Below the pieces are notes generated by a model. That model was not told where the DNA came from. It searched no databases and saw nothing but the letters and a program-made list of their open reading frames with translations. Below are positions 12,001 through 23,219 of a stretch of 64,000 nt of DNA, one piece after another. This DNA comes from Schizochytrium sp. TIO01 (Eukaryota; Sar; Bigyra; Thraustochytrida; Thraustochytriidae). Numbering within the stretch: position 1 is the stretch's first letter; every line of letters starts with the position of its first letter. The translations under genes were made by a program, and so were the position numbers. Location: positions 2,041,747-2,105,746 of the forward strand of contig SMSO01000037.1 in the NCBI GenBank assembly GCA_004764695.1, read 5' to 3'.

Positions 12001-12662
12001 GAGCAAGTGATGGCAACGATCGCTCTAATAAGGAGACCGAAGCTGGATCTCATTCTCGCCACCACCACATGCATCACCGAGCAGGCATGACAACCACGAG
12101 CAATGGAGATGGAAATGAAGACAGTTCCGCCAACAAAATGAGCTCTGGCAGCACTGGCAGTGGCACGGAGTCCGCAGCTGGATCCGGCCATGGCAAGTCT
12201 ATCAATGGCTCGGAAGAGGGCAATGGGGCTAAACGTAGCACAAAGGCTATTCTTGAGGCTACCAAACAAGCTCGTGCAGAACACCAGGACTCTGCAAACA
12301 AGACAGAGCCTCGCAAGAGACTCTCTGTGGAGATGTTGTCCACTGATATGCTTCATGTTATTGTTGAGGAAAACGGTTGCCGTGTTCCTCGCCTCTGCCG
12401 TGTCAGCACGCTTTTGCGGGTCACACAGGTTTCCATCTCTGGGGATGACTTGCAAATCAAAATGCGGGCTGGTAAGGATTTTCTCCTTGAGTCCGTCGTT
12501 ACCCTCAAGAAGCTCGAAGTCCAAAACCGCGACGACTCTTCGGTTGGTCTTCTTGAAAAGTCGGCTGCCTCTTCGCTCCATAAACTTCCCTCAAACCGTG
12601 ATGTCAAGCAGGATCATGTTTGGCTTGACGAGATGATGCGCTTATTACTCCGTCCTTTGTAA
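9054..12662 (+). CDS. Zn(II)2Cys6 binuclear-cluster transcription factor, Gln/Asn-rich
   Basis: Predicted 1202-residue nuclear DNA-binding regulator. A Zn2Cys6 cluster lies at residues 76-102, with Cys76, 79, 86, 92, 95 and 102 spaced C-x2-C-x6-C-x5-C-x2-C-x6-C, followed by a basic stretch (KRGRKRQ, about 109-115). In this family the six cysteines bind two zinc ions and the domain contacts CGG-type DNA half-sites. Residues 130-470 are mostly poly-Gln and poly-Asn, and there is a His-rich patch near 525. Two more ordered blocks (about 585-680 and 790-910) and a C-terminal block (about 1085-1150) match no family I recognise; no fungal middle homology region is obvious. The start is ATG in a good context (accATGG), with low-complexity DNA upstream. 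There is no intron. Target genes are unknown. Confidence 0.9.
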   Translation: MGKNNSSSTDRSGSSSGKSKSSMDKSRGSSNSSGSGRQRHGSLDTSSVGQHSSSLASTSGMGSQVIEAPPTMKRTCENCTRVKVKCEGYPICKRCERRGMECVFREQHKRGRKRQPEYFTQPPMQPYQVVSGGQTYLFRPGQQQQPQQQQPQQQQQQQQQPNAYLSPMQPGGAPMLPNFANMAYFNGDMPQQQQQQQQQPMMQGFPQQPMNMAAAFGGVNNAANSSSNVQQQQASGADQQSPFILPPQRQQTQQQQPNNNIMNFGNPSGNTQTGAADRQDRQNHASASTSSSNAMSLSNNNNTSNNGNNNNNNNNINPFLGMQLPPNMMASNNNSNNNNNNTGTNNDTNNSNNISNGNANMWMNKTPDALGTAPMLQVLLQQQQQQQGQHPQQNMGNQFQQLPFLNQAQTQPPNPMMMMWMPQQQQQLHQQLPPQVMPMNSMNLMNSMGMPAAMAQQTSSNQQFLAGLQTQAPKPPSNEIHQATPSPSETRKQRSPTEKTTSSRKRARETSSSAARSHHHKHHHHYHGHNSSQYRRQRDSGGSSGSEEESERQNTRPEKRPKPPTVSLANESPSSEERVSSLTDPLRRILVVFFRLLGPQMQDRYFRILSQPKGKNKMPRFVSMENSRSNKAIRFFFSTLIRFFNAKGDTLSESVARKWADKLQYNFTSRDPCSRLGTALAREDPASGEMYVGPRVSRPYQSSGTGSSRPSEDEAVPFTSAAGSGSGPGSGESSGSFSGSVEGVSSNSGGENQTGSDRDSGSNSNSNELRRDMSPSQRSSSPPGTPMEIEERYFRLKETNMSSGLAWLLGNGDESLENTRTPLVKIACLWRHNKNLQGSSPYVSFVDMNSTMKSILGARSPKQLLPFRGFCDGLLPYGLDPFVEMLVSPEEVTRYVQMLSSKIEHAVMRLRRPSSHHGEQSGSGGSSGGSSGGVLGSSGSNSNNQSGSNSGSGNDTAALVSADYSSSSSSHSGLGGSAGNGSGASDGNDRSNKETEAGSHSRHHHMHHRAGMTTTSNGDGNEDSSANKMSSGSTGSGTESAAGSGHGKSINGSEEGNGAKRSTKAILEATKQARAEHQDSANKTEPRKRLSVEMLSTDMLHVIVEENGCRVPRLCRVSTLLRVTQVSISGDDLQIKMRAGKDFLLESVVTLKKLEVQNRDDSSVGLLEKSAASSLHKLPSNRDVKQDHVWLDEMMRLLLRPL

Positions 12663-15165
12663 AAGTACCAAAGTTTCAATCACTACACTTTACATTATGT
12701 TTCTCTTTATGTGTCTAATATGAGTTCCGGCTGAAAGAAAGCTTCATATCCCGAGGGACAAGCCTTCAAGGTTTTCCATGCTTTGGTTTCATGCGCCTCC
12801 AATAATATCTTATTGCTTTGAGAACTTCAATGCTCATTTTCTGATGCAGCAGTCAACCTATGTCCACCTGACCTCCCACTTTTGTTACTGCATGTGTTCA
12901 TGCAAGTGATATCACATACGATACCATCATTATGCAGATTCTTCGGAGTGACAAATTGCTCTCGAAATATCCTGGGTTGACCCTGGAAAGAGATGTTTGG
13001 GCATGTCTTTCTTTTCTTTTTGTAAAGATTTTGCTGTTGTGCTAAAAGCCGGGTGAACAAACCTTCTTAGCATATCGGCGATCGTCTGCAAACCAATTTT
13101 GATAGTAACTCTTCAGCTAGCCTGATACAATCTAATTTACGCTCCTCCTTCTATTCATATCCAAATTCTTTGGTTTTTACTATAAACAAAACATAAATTA
13201 AGATTCAGTCTAGCATCTATTACCGTGCTCTTGCCTTGATTATTTTGCACAGCTATATTACTTTGATGAAAACCGAAACGCGTTATTGGACATGCCTGGA
13301 GTAAAGTACGCTTTGATTGTTTCAATTTTTCTGTAACGGCAACTAATCTCGATATGCCGTCTGTTATACTCTTTCTTCTTTGTTAATCACTGATAATTTC
13401 CCACATTCATTCATCGCATGATTCATTGCTTGTGACAGATAGCTAGTTATATAGGTTCATTTTCTGTTTTTGTTGCAAGATAAAGATTCAAGACTGTTTC
13501 ATGAAAAACTTGTTCCTTGTTCAGTTGCAAGAGCAATGAACTTAGCTGAATTCCCTCCAAAACTAGTTACGTGTACACCTGTAGCCTGTGTAATTGAATA
13601 AATTAAACATAAACCGGCTTCCAAAGAATTAAGTTAATCATTTGAAATACAGCCATCCATTAAAGTCCCACGCTGAGGTGTCTTCAGATTAAAGCTAATC
13701 AATAAAACGTTCAGTTGCTAAAACTCCAATTATCTGAAAATTGAAACTTTTCGAGATAGAGACGCCAGCGAGCACATTTGCCTTTCGTCATAGTTGCATT
13801 AATCGATTCCTTTGAAAATCGGCTTGTTCTTTTGTTGTGGATAGGTATTTGTTCTGAACAATTTTCAGTGTTATCGTTACGGTGCTGTATACCCAAGGAT
13901 AAATAATAAAGAGTGTTGTGTGAATGATCAATTCCCAAAGTTGAAGTTCACTCTCAAATCTCTTGAACCTAATCGTGGTGTATGTCGCTTTCCAAGGACA
14001 ACTCACTCTCGTCCTCGTGAGTCGATCCTGGCATAGGTACCTGTGTCTTTGTCACAGCAAAAAGTACAGTATTCATCAGAAGCTCTGAGAGCAAAGCAAA
14101 GATAAAAACACAGGACAGCTCTGCTGAAAGGTGATACTGATTAGCTTGAGGTTGACTGTGAAGATGAAAGCATAAGGCTTGATGAAGGCTTTAAGAAGGT
14201 TGATTTATGAGTTAGCGAACTGCTGTCCTGGAGAATGGATTCCAGGGCAGATGGATTCATGTAGTAATTAGGGAGATTAAGACATTCTTGAAAGTAGTTA
14301 GAGATAATCGATAGGTTTAAGTTAATTCAACTTCTCCAACCATCGATTCGAGTTACACCATGCTTGGATGTAGGTAATGTGCATTCACGCTTCAAGTTCT
14401 TGGCTCTGGCAGCCACATGAGCCTGGCTGCTTATTCTTGCTCCATTGTAAACCTTATATCTAATGGGGTTTACAAAGGGACACCAAGAACTCTAGCAATG
14501 TCTTGTCCACTAGTTCCTTCGGTTGGTCAGGAAGCTCGTAGAATATGTTAGGTGTGCGTGCGTAAATGTACAGAGATAACTTAGTAACAATAACGGGGCC
14601 AGGGAGGCAGGTGTTACATTTTCCTTCCCGATGCAAGCACGATGAAATATTTATTTATTTTTTCACGGAGAGGAAAAATAGACGTAGCATTGAATAAAGA
14701 GACACTATTCAAGGTCAAACGAAGACTAAATCCATCTAGCTTATTTGTAGTAGAAATTATCAAGACTTTGCTTGGTTGAGGGAAGCTAATGTTTGGCGGG
14801 ATGACAAGGCTGACATAGTAACGATGTAATGTTTACTTGCTTTCTATGGTGGCTAGGTGAGGTTGACTCAGGGTTTTACTGATGAAAGACCTTTTTGATT
14901 CCGAGTTGCAGGAATGAACGACAGTGCATTCCCAAAGTTACGTTATTTCGTGATGCTTTTTTTTCCTTCAAGGGAATGCGAAAGCGCATTCTTGCTGCTT
15001 GACGATTTCCTACCGACAACAACTACTACTATCGCTTCGCCACGTGAAACACGTACAAGTGGTTTTTGCGTCTGCATGGCGTAACCTGGGAGATGTAGAG
15101 AAGATTTAATGGAGAGAAAAATAGGGAGTGGAACCAACGAGGTGCATAAGACGAAAGACGCTTAC
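12663..15165. other. Intergenic, AT-rich
   Basis: No coding sequence of useful length with an ATG start is seen. The 3' untranslated regions of the two flanking genes converge here, since the Zn2Cys6 gene is + and the SYLF gene is -. Confidence 0.6.
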
Positions 15166-15978
15166 TTATTGCTGGGCAACAACCTGTTCATCAGCAGGAA
15201 GCTCGTCAGCAGGCTTAGGCTCAGGGAGCTCCTGGTTCATGAGCTCGTCAAGGGCACGGTACATCTTGTCGTAGACGTCACCCTTGAGAGGCTCCTCATT
15301 TTCGAAGATTTCCTTGGCAGTGATAGGGCGGCCGTACTCGTTCTGGTTGGCTGAGCTGTTGGGCATGACGCCACCAAACTCAAGTGAGACACCACCGTAG
15401 AGTCCCTTGCTGCTGGCAAACACAATGATGCCCTCTGTAGATTTGGTGGTGACAAGAGCCTCAGCCTCGCGGCCAAGAGGTCCGGCGGTCAAGCTACCGT
15501 TCAGGCCGACAGTACCAACGTTGGAAACGAAGCCCTCAAGAGCAGGCTCCGTCTTAAAGAAGATGATAAAGTCAGTCATACCGATACCAATAGACGCACC
15601 AAGGGCCCTGTGAATCGATAGACAAATTGCGCACATAGATAAAAGAAGAATTGCGAAGAAATTGTCAGTACATCTTCTATAGTAACACTGAGATTTGGTT
15701 GTTCAACACGGCCGTATAAAGCGCGTGAGAGCCAAAAGACAAACTTACGGTCCAAGCATGTTTACAGCAACGGGGGCACTGAAGGTTCCATCGGGGCGCT
15801 TCTTCATGACGATACCCTCACCACCACGAACGGTGACGATGCATCCAGCACGGTACATGCGAAGGAAAGCAACACCGACGCACTCCTTAATCTGGCGTAC
15901 AACCTCGTATTGCTCCATCTCCTTAGGAGCATCGAGGATCATCTCCGGCACATAGGAAGCTGCGGTGCGGATAGACAT
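15166..15978 (-). CDS. SYLF-domain (Ysc84-like) protein, two exons
   Basis: Exon 1 is 15978-15749 and exon 2 is 15607-15166, giving 223 residues. The intron (15748-15608, 141 nt) has a GTAAGT donor and a CACAG acceptor. Joining restores the frame across ...MLGP|ALGASIGIG..., which neither open frame contains alone. The protein is almost wholly one SYLF domain: an N-terminal helical part (EVVRQIKECVGVAFLRMYRAG), the glycine-rich core (GIGMTDFIIFF), and the late segment with FASSKGLYGGVSLEFG. SYLF proteins of the yeast Ysc84 and animal SH3YL1 type bind phosphoinositides and actin at endocytic sites. No SH3 or FYVE domain is attached, so partners cannot be predicted. The tail is Glu/Pro-rich. 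The start ATG at 15978 follows an AT-rich leader. Confidence 0.9.
15608..15748 (-). other. Intron of the SYLF gene
   Basis: GT-AG intron of 141 nt, donor GTAAGTTT, acceptor GATTCACAG. Removal joins the two halves of the SYLF domain in frame. Confidence 0.88.
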
Positions 15979-18750
15979 GGTTCTTTTTAATATTAAAAGA
16001 CTCTAACAAAATTGAGGATCAACTTGTATCTACGAAGTCGAAGCAGAAAAATATTTGAGCATGATTTTGGCCCGGCGTTAAACGAAAAGCACACAAAGAT
16101 CAAAAGTCCCATCCACAATACCAAGTCAGTTTCCGTTATACTTCAAAGCTCTCCCATTTGTCCAAATAGAAGACGTAAAACTACAATCCAAAAGAATATT
16201 CAAGCCTCCCTCTTGCAACAATTAATTGCTAACTCTTGTGAGATTATGAAAATGTCAAAGGGTGAACATTCCAGGCGTTGATTGTTGCTGGTTTTATCTC
16301 TTTCTAACATCTAATGATTCTCACGTTTGTCATTGGCAATGTCAAGTCACGCAAGACCTCGCATAGGTGCAACAGCAAAACGAATCTCAAGTTCATGGGC
16401 TCATACACAAGACCAACCAAGTAGTGTGGAACTCCTCCCCCCTGAGGCTCCATTTGAACCTTCGTGTCTCTCTACAAATGCAGATCAAGTCCTCTTCGAG
16501 GAACCACAGTGCGGTGGTCTCAACAGAGCCCACAGGGCCAGAGGTATCTTCGCACGAAAGGGCTCAAGGCTGCCGCGTCTGCATTTCCTCAGTGAGACGC
16601 TCGAGCTAGATAGATTCGATTCGATTTGTCCAAGAATCGCATCAACGCGGAGTGCGGCACTCGTGGAGGGAGGGAGTGAGGCCCAGGCGGAGGAAGGCAG
16701 GTCTTGCTTGCAGCGATGCCATAGACGCTTGCTTCCCTGAAAGAAAGTCAGCCCACCGCAAAGCGCAGCGGGCGTAGATGTGCACGGAGACGTACCTGGC
16801 GGAGTCTGCAATAGATCGATGGCGAACTGCCGAGAGAGAGGAGCCTAAGAAGGAAAGAGACGGCGAACCTCTGAGGATCGAAAGGAAAAGAAGCGAGAAA
16901 AAGGAAAAAGATACACACTACTCTTACTTACCCATTAGCTACTCACTCAGTAATTACTACACTTAGTTAGTAGTTAGTTAGTTACTGCTTAGTCATTGCT
17001 TACTTGGGTACCTACCACTTAGTTACCTCTTACTAAATGAGATTGGATACACGATTTGATACAAAGATAAACAGATAAATAAATACATAAATACATAAAT
17101 AAACGAAGTCGAAATAAGCAGAACAACAGAAACCTTCAAGACAGGGTTCCCGAGCACCAGCGACGGGGCCTCTCTCTCCCTCTCTCTCCCGCAAGCCAGC
17201 CGGAGGAGCGCGCGAGTGAGCGGTTTGTGGTCGTTGCACATCGTGACCAATGTAATGCAATGCAATGCAATGCAATGTAATGTGAATGCTTGATTGATTG
17301 ATTGATTGATACATAAACAGCGCTATCTTTCAAGTTCTTTCGAAGAGATGCCCCATAGGTAGCAGTTATATATGAGGTGCTAGCAGTCTGGCTTCCTGTT
17401 CTCTGAGCAGATAAAGGATCAAAAGAAAAGAAAAGAAAAGAAAAGAAAAGAAAAGAAAACGAAGAACTGAAGTAAAGCAGAAAGAGAGAAAGAGAGAGAG
17501 AAAGAATACGTTTTGAAGGGTTACTTTGGTTTCCTTTATTCGCTTTCTTAGTTTGCTTCGTCCTTGAAAGCAGCAGATGCCCGAGAACGAGGAGCTGAGG
17601 GCCCTGCCTGCTCTGGCCTGCTCAGAAGACGGCGCCTGGCGGTGCCAGCAGGCCCTCGAGGAGCCCTGCGGAGCCCTGTGGAGCCCTGCGGCCGGCTGGC
17701 TGGCTGGCTTTGCAGGGCCTCGCGAGCGAGAACAGCGTTTGCTTTGTTGGAAAACGCTCTGATCGACCCTTTTCCCATTTTTCTTTATGAAATGATGATC
17801 GACGACGATCCATTCATTCATTCATTGATTGATTGATTGATTCGTTTATTGATTCGTTTATTCATTCGTATATTCATTCGTTTATTCATTCGTTTATTCG
17901 TTTATTTAAAGTTCGAAGTTTATAGTTCGAAGTTCGAAGTTCATTATAAAACGAAAAAGAAAAGGAAAGAAAAAGGGACAATGCTCAAAGATGGATCTCC
18001 GTATGTATGTATGTATGTATGTATGCATGCACCACTCGGCACAGCGACGACCGTCTGAGCGTGCGAAACGGGCTCTTCGTCAGGCAAGCCTGCAGGCTCT
18101 GAGGCCCTGGGCTCACCGCCTCTGCCTTTAGCAACAAGAGGACGGAGGGCACGTGCGTTTGGAGATCTCCGCATTGCTGAGCAAGCTCTCAACTTAAAGG
18201 CCTGTGCTTCGTTCGTCTCGCACTTGCAAGCGTTCACAGATCCGAGCGCTATGGTTTAGGATAGGAGGCCCATAGGAGCAGGGCCCCCGGATGCCCTTGT
18301 TCGAAACGAAACGAATGTGAAGGCATCCGCGCTTCCTCGAGTTCAAGGTAAAGTTCAAGGCAAAGAGCTCAAGATAAAGCTCAAGCTAGGGCTGGAGACG
18401 ATCGCAGCGAGAGTCGAACGGGTCGAACGGCGTGCCAAACTGGCGAGAGAGTCGAGGTAGCCAGCAGGATACAGCGCCGTTATGGCAGCCGAGAGGAAGA
18501 GGGCGGGCGCTATTTGCTTGCTGCTACTGTGGTGAGTGAAAGGAAGACTAGCGACGCGGTATCGTACAGCTGCTGGGGTTTATATTAGCACGATAACCAT
18601 GTTTGAAGAACTGTGTCCAACTTCTGTGGAGAGAGGTCACTTGTCCCGATAGGGATTAATGAACCTATGAAATTTGCAAAACTTGCATTTCCTAGGGTGC
18701 CAAAGTGGCAATGGAGGGGGGGTTATGAAGACGAAGCAGCGACGACTCAA
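15979..18750. other. Gene-poor region with short repeats
   Basis: No supported gene. It includes GC-rich stretches (about 16.4-16.8, 17.55-17.75 and 18.05-18.55 kb) whose open frames have no ATG start or no recognisable domain, plus tetranucleotide runs (ATTC/GATT about 17.8-17.9 kb, GTAT 18001-18026) and AAAAG and GA tracts. Confidence 0.5.
17421..17459. repeat. (AAAAG)n microsatellite
   Basis: About eight perfect AAAAG units. The same pentamer recurs near 22.5 kb, at 58.9 kb and, as TTTTC, at 59.2 kb. Confidence 0.88.
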
Positions 18751-18759
18751 AGACAATTC

Positions 18760-19350
18760 TCAAATTATGCTCTCGCATAGGCAGCGGAAAATGATACCTC
18801 TGGCAGCGTTGATATCACGATCGGCTACGTGTTTGTGTATGTATGTTATGAGCTTGTCGTGGATGGTACCTCCTTATTCATCGCATGGTTTTAAACTGCA
18901 ATACTCTCGGGAAATAACCAGTTTACAACACTAGCGGGAGAAAAGCTCGGCTTTGTGTATAAAGCAGTTGTCTTTAGCTAACGAACGACACCATTCGGAC
19001 TGTCTTAATTTTGCTTCGTCTCGTTGACTTGTTGAGGTTTCAAATTTAGGCAAAAAGATATCACCATAGTTTTTACAGATCCAAAGTGCAAGCGTGCGGT
19101 GAATCTTGGTAGTCCACAGTAGGGCGCGCAAGTCCGGCCTTTTGAAGTTGACCCCTCCATCGATGTCTTTGTAGACGGACAAAGGCGTTTGAATAGACAC
19201 GCACTAGGTCACCAATCTGGCATCTGAAATCCTCTTTTTGCTTGGTGGAGGATATTCTGGCACATATCATGGTACGGTCGGTGCTGCCATAGGTGCGCTC
19301 AACGTAGCCACTCTCGTATGTGCGATCGCCTTCTATGAGGCACCCGAAAA
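18760..19350 (-). pseudogene. Decayed Fanzor (eukaryotic TnpB-like RNA-guided nuclease), C-terminal half
   Basis: Minus-strand frames spell the motif order of the Fanzor/TnpB RuvC fold. Frame B (about 19350-19170) reads EGDRTYESGY, like the family's DPGVRTF-type RuvC-I block but without the Asp, then IGDLVRVYSNAFVRLQ. After a frameshift, frame A (about 19165-18760) reads KIHRTLALWICKNYGDIF and LPKFETS (RuvC-II with its Glu). It then hits in-frame stops at about 18932 and 18876, passes a broken zinc-finger-like CSLKPCDE..GTIHDKL, and ends with ADRDINAARGI, the RuvC-III motif with its Asp. The terminal stop is at 18760. At least one frameshift, two stops, lost finger cysteines and a probably lost RuvC-I Asp mean it cannot make a working nuclease. 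The N-terminal half was not recognised upstream. Motif reading is direct; the family assignment rests on known Fanzor motifs. Confidence 0.75.
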
Positions 19351-21520
19351 GACTTGCTAAATGTCAAACCTCTGATTGAAGTACTTTGCTGGCTTCTATT
19401 ATAAGTTTGCTTCGCTTGTAGTGTTTGGTGGTTCCATTTGCTTATCTAGCCTCCACTTCTTTTAACAAAGCCCTAAATAATTATAAGATATATGTATACG
19501 CAATAGTCACTACCATTTGGCGGTTATAGAAGTTCGAACGTTTTCATAGGTACAGTGGCTTCCTGGACACCCTGTACGCTAGTGTAATACGAATTCGATC
19601 GTTGGGGTGAGTGAAGTTGACGCTGGACGGCCAGGATTTTTAGGAGGGCGTTCTCTGACTTGTCGGAAATCAGGTGCTATAGTACGGAAATACCACAATA
19701 GCGGAGAATTAATCAGATTTCACGTAAAGGCGTGACAAGAACGTGCGTATTCTTTATAAGTTCGCAATATCTTTGCAATGATTTTTGGGGCCTTTTGTTT
19801 AGTTTTATTTCTAAAAGGATTGCACAGGGAAGTAGCAGTCGATCGTGATGAATTCGCTTGAGATAGCTCGCTCTCTTCACTGCAGCACTTCAATAATCAG
19901 GTAAGATTTCAATTTGTCTCTGCAAATTTTATGTGCGGAAGAACAGTTTGGTTATGGTTACCACCGATTTCTTACAATATTGCTTATGAGACAATTGTAG
20001 GCATGGATACTTTGCACCGTGCAATCAGATTGTGAGGATCGAAATGCGATAGTCTGATCGAAATTGAAGCAGGAACTATAATGTAAACACTGAGCTTAGC
20101 TGACTTCATCGATATTGCACACTTGCTTGAAAACAAAGGAAAGACATACATTTTGCAGACCGTGTGAGGTGTGGTATTCTGCGAGACTGCCTACGTCATG
20201 ATTTCTTGGGAGAAGAAGGGCTCCTTATTTTATGTAAGTAGATGGTAAGACCTTCATAATGGCAGGTGGACTGACTATAGATTTCATACACGAGACTTCA
20301 CTTTTTGACTAAAGATTGTTTTCAGATTCGTCACTGTACGCAAAACGTTGAATGTTCTGAGGCGTACGTACTGGTGAATCAGCTTTTGGGATTAGGATTA
20401 CACTAAGCGTAATCACCCACAAACAGTGGCGCGCTCTCTGATGTCACCGGTCATTAGCAGCTTACGATCTGTATGTTTGGTTTCTCTTCGGCAATATAGT
20501 TAATTTCTTTAAAGTAGGCACACCTTGTTGAATCAAATTAATATCTCAAAGATTCATAGAAGTATTGGTGCTTAAGGATGGGGAGTCTGCTCGAAGCAGT
20601 GATATTCCGGGAAAAGACGTTCCCGATAGCTACTCCCCTTACACAAAGTAGACGACGATTGTTGAATTCCTACAATATATAGTGTCAAGAACACCGCAGG
20701 ATCTGACACAATCATTGCATAAACGAGAAAGAAAGCACGCCCCCTGAGTTTAAACTCAGGTTTTTTGCCACTCGTCCAGCATCCACCATTACATTTTCAA
20801 TCAAACACCAACTAAAGGCTCCCAACATTGAAGATAAGCCTCTATTTACTTAGGTTCTAGCAGTCTACCTTGCTTCTTTTGATCCTTCATCGTTGACTTT
20901 CATTTACAGTCGACTACCACCAGCTGAACCTCATTTCCTCATTATCGCTGCCACCTGAGATAAAATTTCTTCCGATGGTAGTTCACTCGCTACTCACGTG
21001 ACCTCCCTTATCTCCTCCGTCACCTCCAGTGCTGGCTGGTCTTTCCTGTTCTGCAGAGTCTTTCATTCGTGGTCATTGTCTAGTTCTCCTGAATCTCGCT
21101 GCGAGGCACATTTACTGCAGGGTCTCAGGTGACCCTGCTGGGACACGCGAGTGTGTACCTAATGGCGGACTGCGCAACCCGCTTCTACAAATGACTGGCA
21201 AGGGCGTTTCCAAGTTTAGTTATAGCTAAGTCTTTATACCTCCAAGTACTGCCGCTGCAGTAGCAGTAGCACTTCTTCGGAAGAGTCAGTGATGCGTTGC
21301 AGGAGGGAATGCCATGACGTTTACATTGGCAGGAATCGCCTTCCGTCCCCGACGCTTCGGCCTTCTCTGCCTTTTCTCTAAAAGCCACTTCGCGGGTGCG
21401 CTCAGCTTGGACTAATTATTAGTATTACTTGGCGCGGCACTGACCTCGCTGCTAGTGTTAAGGGTAGGTGTGGGCTGTAGCACTCGGAGCTCCAACGTAA
21501 TACATTTAGGCCTATTTATG
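19351..21520. other. Gene-poor region upstream of the Fanzor relic
   Basis: No supported gene. If the Fanzor relic once had an N-terminal half, it should lie at about 19.35-20.4 kb on the minus strand; short coding-like scraps are present but none is recognisable. Confidence 0.45.
20743..20766. repeat. Perfect 18-bp palindrome followed by T6
   Basis: CCTGAGTTTAAACTCAGG is identical to its own reverse complement and is followed on the + strand by six T (20761-20766). In RNA it could form a short hairpin then a U-run, the layout of an intrinsic or Pol III-type terminator. No RNA gene is recognised beside it, so its role is open. Confidence 0.6.
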
Positions 21521-21523
21521 ATG

Positions 21524-21532
21524 TGATTGATT

Positions 21533-21595
<63 letters not shown>

Positions 21596-21596
21596 A

Positions 21597-21686
<90 letters not shown>
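21524..21686. repeat. (GATT)n microsatellite with GATA interruptions
   Basis: About 160 bp of GATT units with occasional GATA variants, the second-longest simple repeat in the window. Confidence 0.95.
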
Positions 21687-23219
21687 GAAGAGTTACTGTT
21701 ACTGTTTATGTCTTACTATATTAAATGGATTGTTGTGAATATTGAAGCACTCTTGGCACACAAATTGGTATAGATCTCTCTCTGTGTTTGTAGAGATGGC
21801 TTTGAGGTGGTAGAGTGATAGTGCAGCTGCAGACGAAGAGCCGTCCCTGACGAGAAAGAGGCAAGGAAACACTCGAAGGAAACGCCATGCAAACGGTCTT
21901 AGGCACAATCAATGAACTAAATGCACTGGTTCTACTGCGATTTCTTTTATTTATTTTCATAATTAAAATTAAGAAAAAGGATTAAGAGTTGAATAGAGAT
22001 ATCAATGGCATACCGCTGGGTAAGTAATAGCTGTAGTAGTTCTTTCGTAGTACTGCTGCTGGTCAAACCCCATGGTTTATAAGGGGCCCTCTTTGAGCAG
22101 CGTTCTTAAAGCGCATAAAGGGAGCTATCTGATCATAGTCTCGGGCGGAGAAAAAGAACGTTGATAAGAACCAAAATCAACGAACAGGGTATACTACAAG
22201 TTAAAATGTGAGCTAAAATGTAATGCAACGCAGGCAGCGCAGGTACCTCTAGAGGCAGCCCCTAGTGCTAGCGTCCAAACAAAATGACTGAGGCCTGAGC
22301 GAACTCTATGCATGATTCCTGAATGATCTTAACTATTCGCAGCCTGTCCTCCTGCTCGATGATGGAGGCAGAAAAACGCCGGTGCTGCACATCCATCCTC
22401 TATGACTCTCATATTGCGCAGTAGGTAGGTACCTACGGCATAGTAAGAGTAAGAGGAGAAAAGAACAGAAAAGAAAGAAAAGAAAAGAAGAGGAAAGAAA
22501 GAAAAGAAAAGAAAAGAAGAGGAATGAAAGAAAAGGGAGAGAAAGAACGCAGCTCGTGGAGGCGGAAAGCTGCAGGCCAAAGCCATTCCACTTGTGGCAG
22601 ACCAGACACTCGCAAGGTAGGTAGTAGGAACGGAGGGCGGGGTTCTCACAGCACACGGTTCGCAGGTGATGCGATGCCTGCGACAATCTTGTCCCCGCGT
22701 CCACCTGGGCCGCGAATAATAGGGTTGATGGGGTGAATTGAGCGGACGAATGAGTGAATGAAAGGCTGCGGCCGAGAGGGGCTAATTGCAATACGCCGCA
22801 AGACAAGGTTTGCTCCACAATAGACCGCAGCAGGCTGTGTACGATAAACCACGGAGGGCGCGGAGGAGTATGGACACGGGATTGAATGATAGATGGCTGG
22901 GTTGAATTGGGAACAGGTGTAGAGTAGCTTGAAAAAGTTGCTGAGGAGTCTGTTTGCAATATAAACTTTGTTTATATGTATACCACCGACGTGGCAGCGC
23001 TTGGCTTTGCATAACGCTTCCAATGTGCTATTTTGGAGAGGTGCGAGGAGATCCTGGAAGCAGATTTGACTAACATGTTTTTGTTCTGTTTTCATCTTGA
23101 TTGCAATCATAATCTATCTCTGACTTCGATTCATGTTCTTAATGTGGTGTTGATGACGGTCACGTTTAATCTGGCATGTTCGTAGACTCTAAACCACCAC
23201 CAACAACAACACTAGCAAA
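21687..23219. other. Intergenic region before the cold-shock gene
   Basis: Contains a purine tract near 22.45-22.55 kb. A 154-codon minus-strand frame (23110-22646) begins with ATG but shows no domain and appears fortuitous. The last part is presumably the promoter and leader of the gene at 23220. Confidence 0.45.

Noticed and set aside
22646-23110. 154-codon minus-strand ATG frame divergent from the cold-shock gene
   Set aside because: No recognisable domain and composition like random AT-mixed DNA; position in a promoter region.
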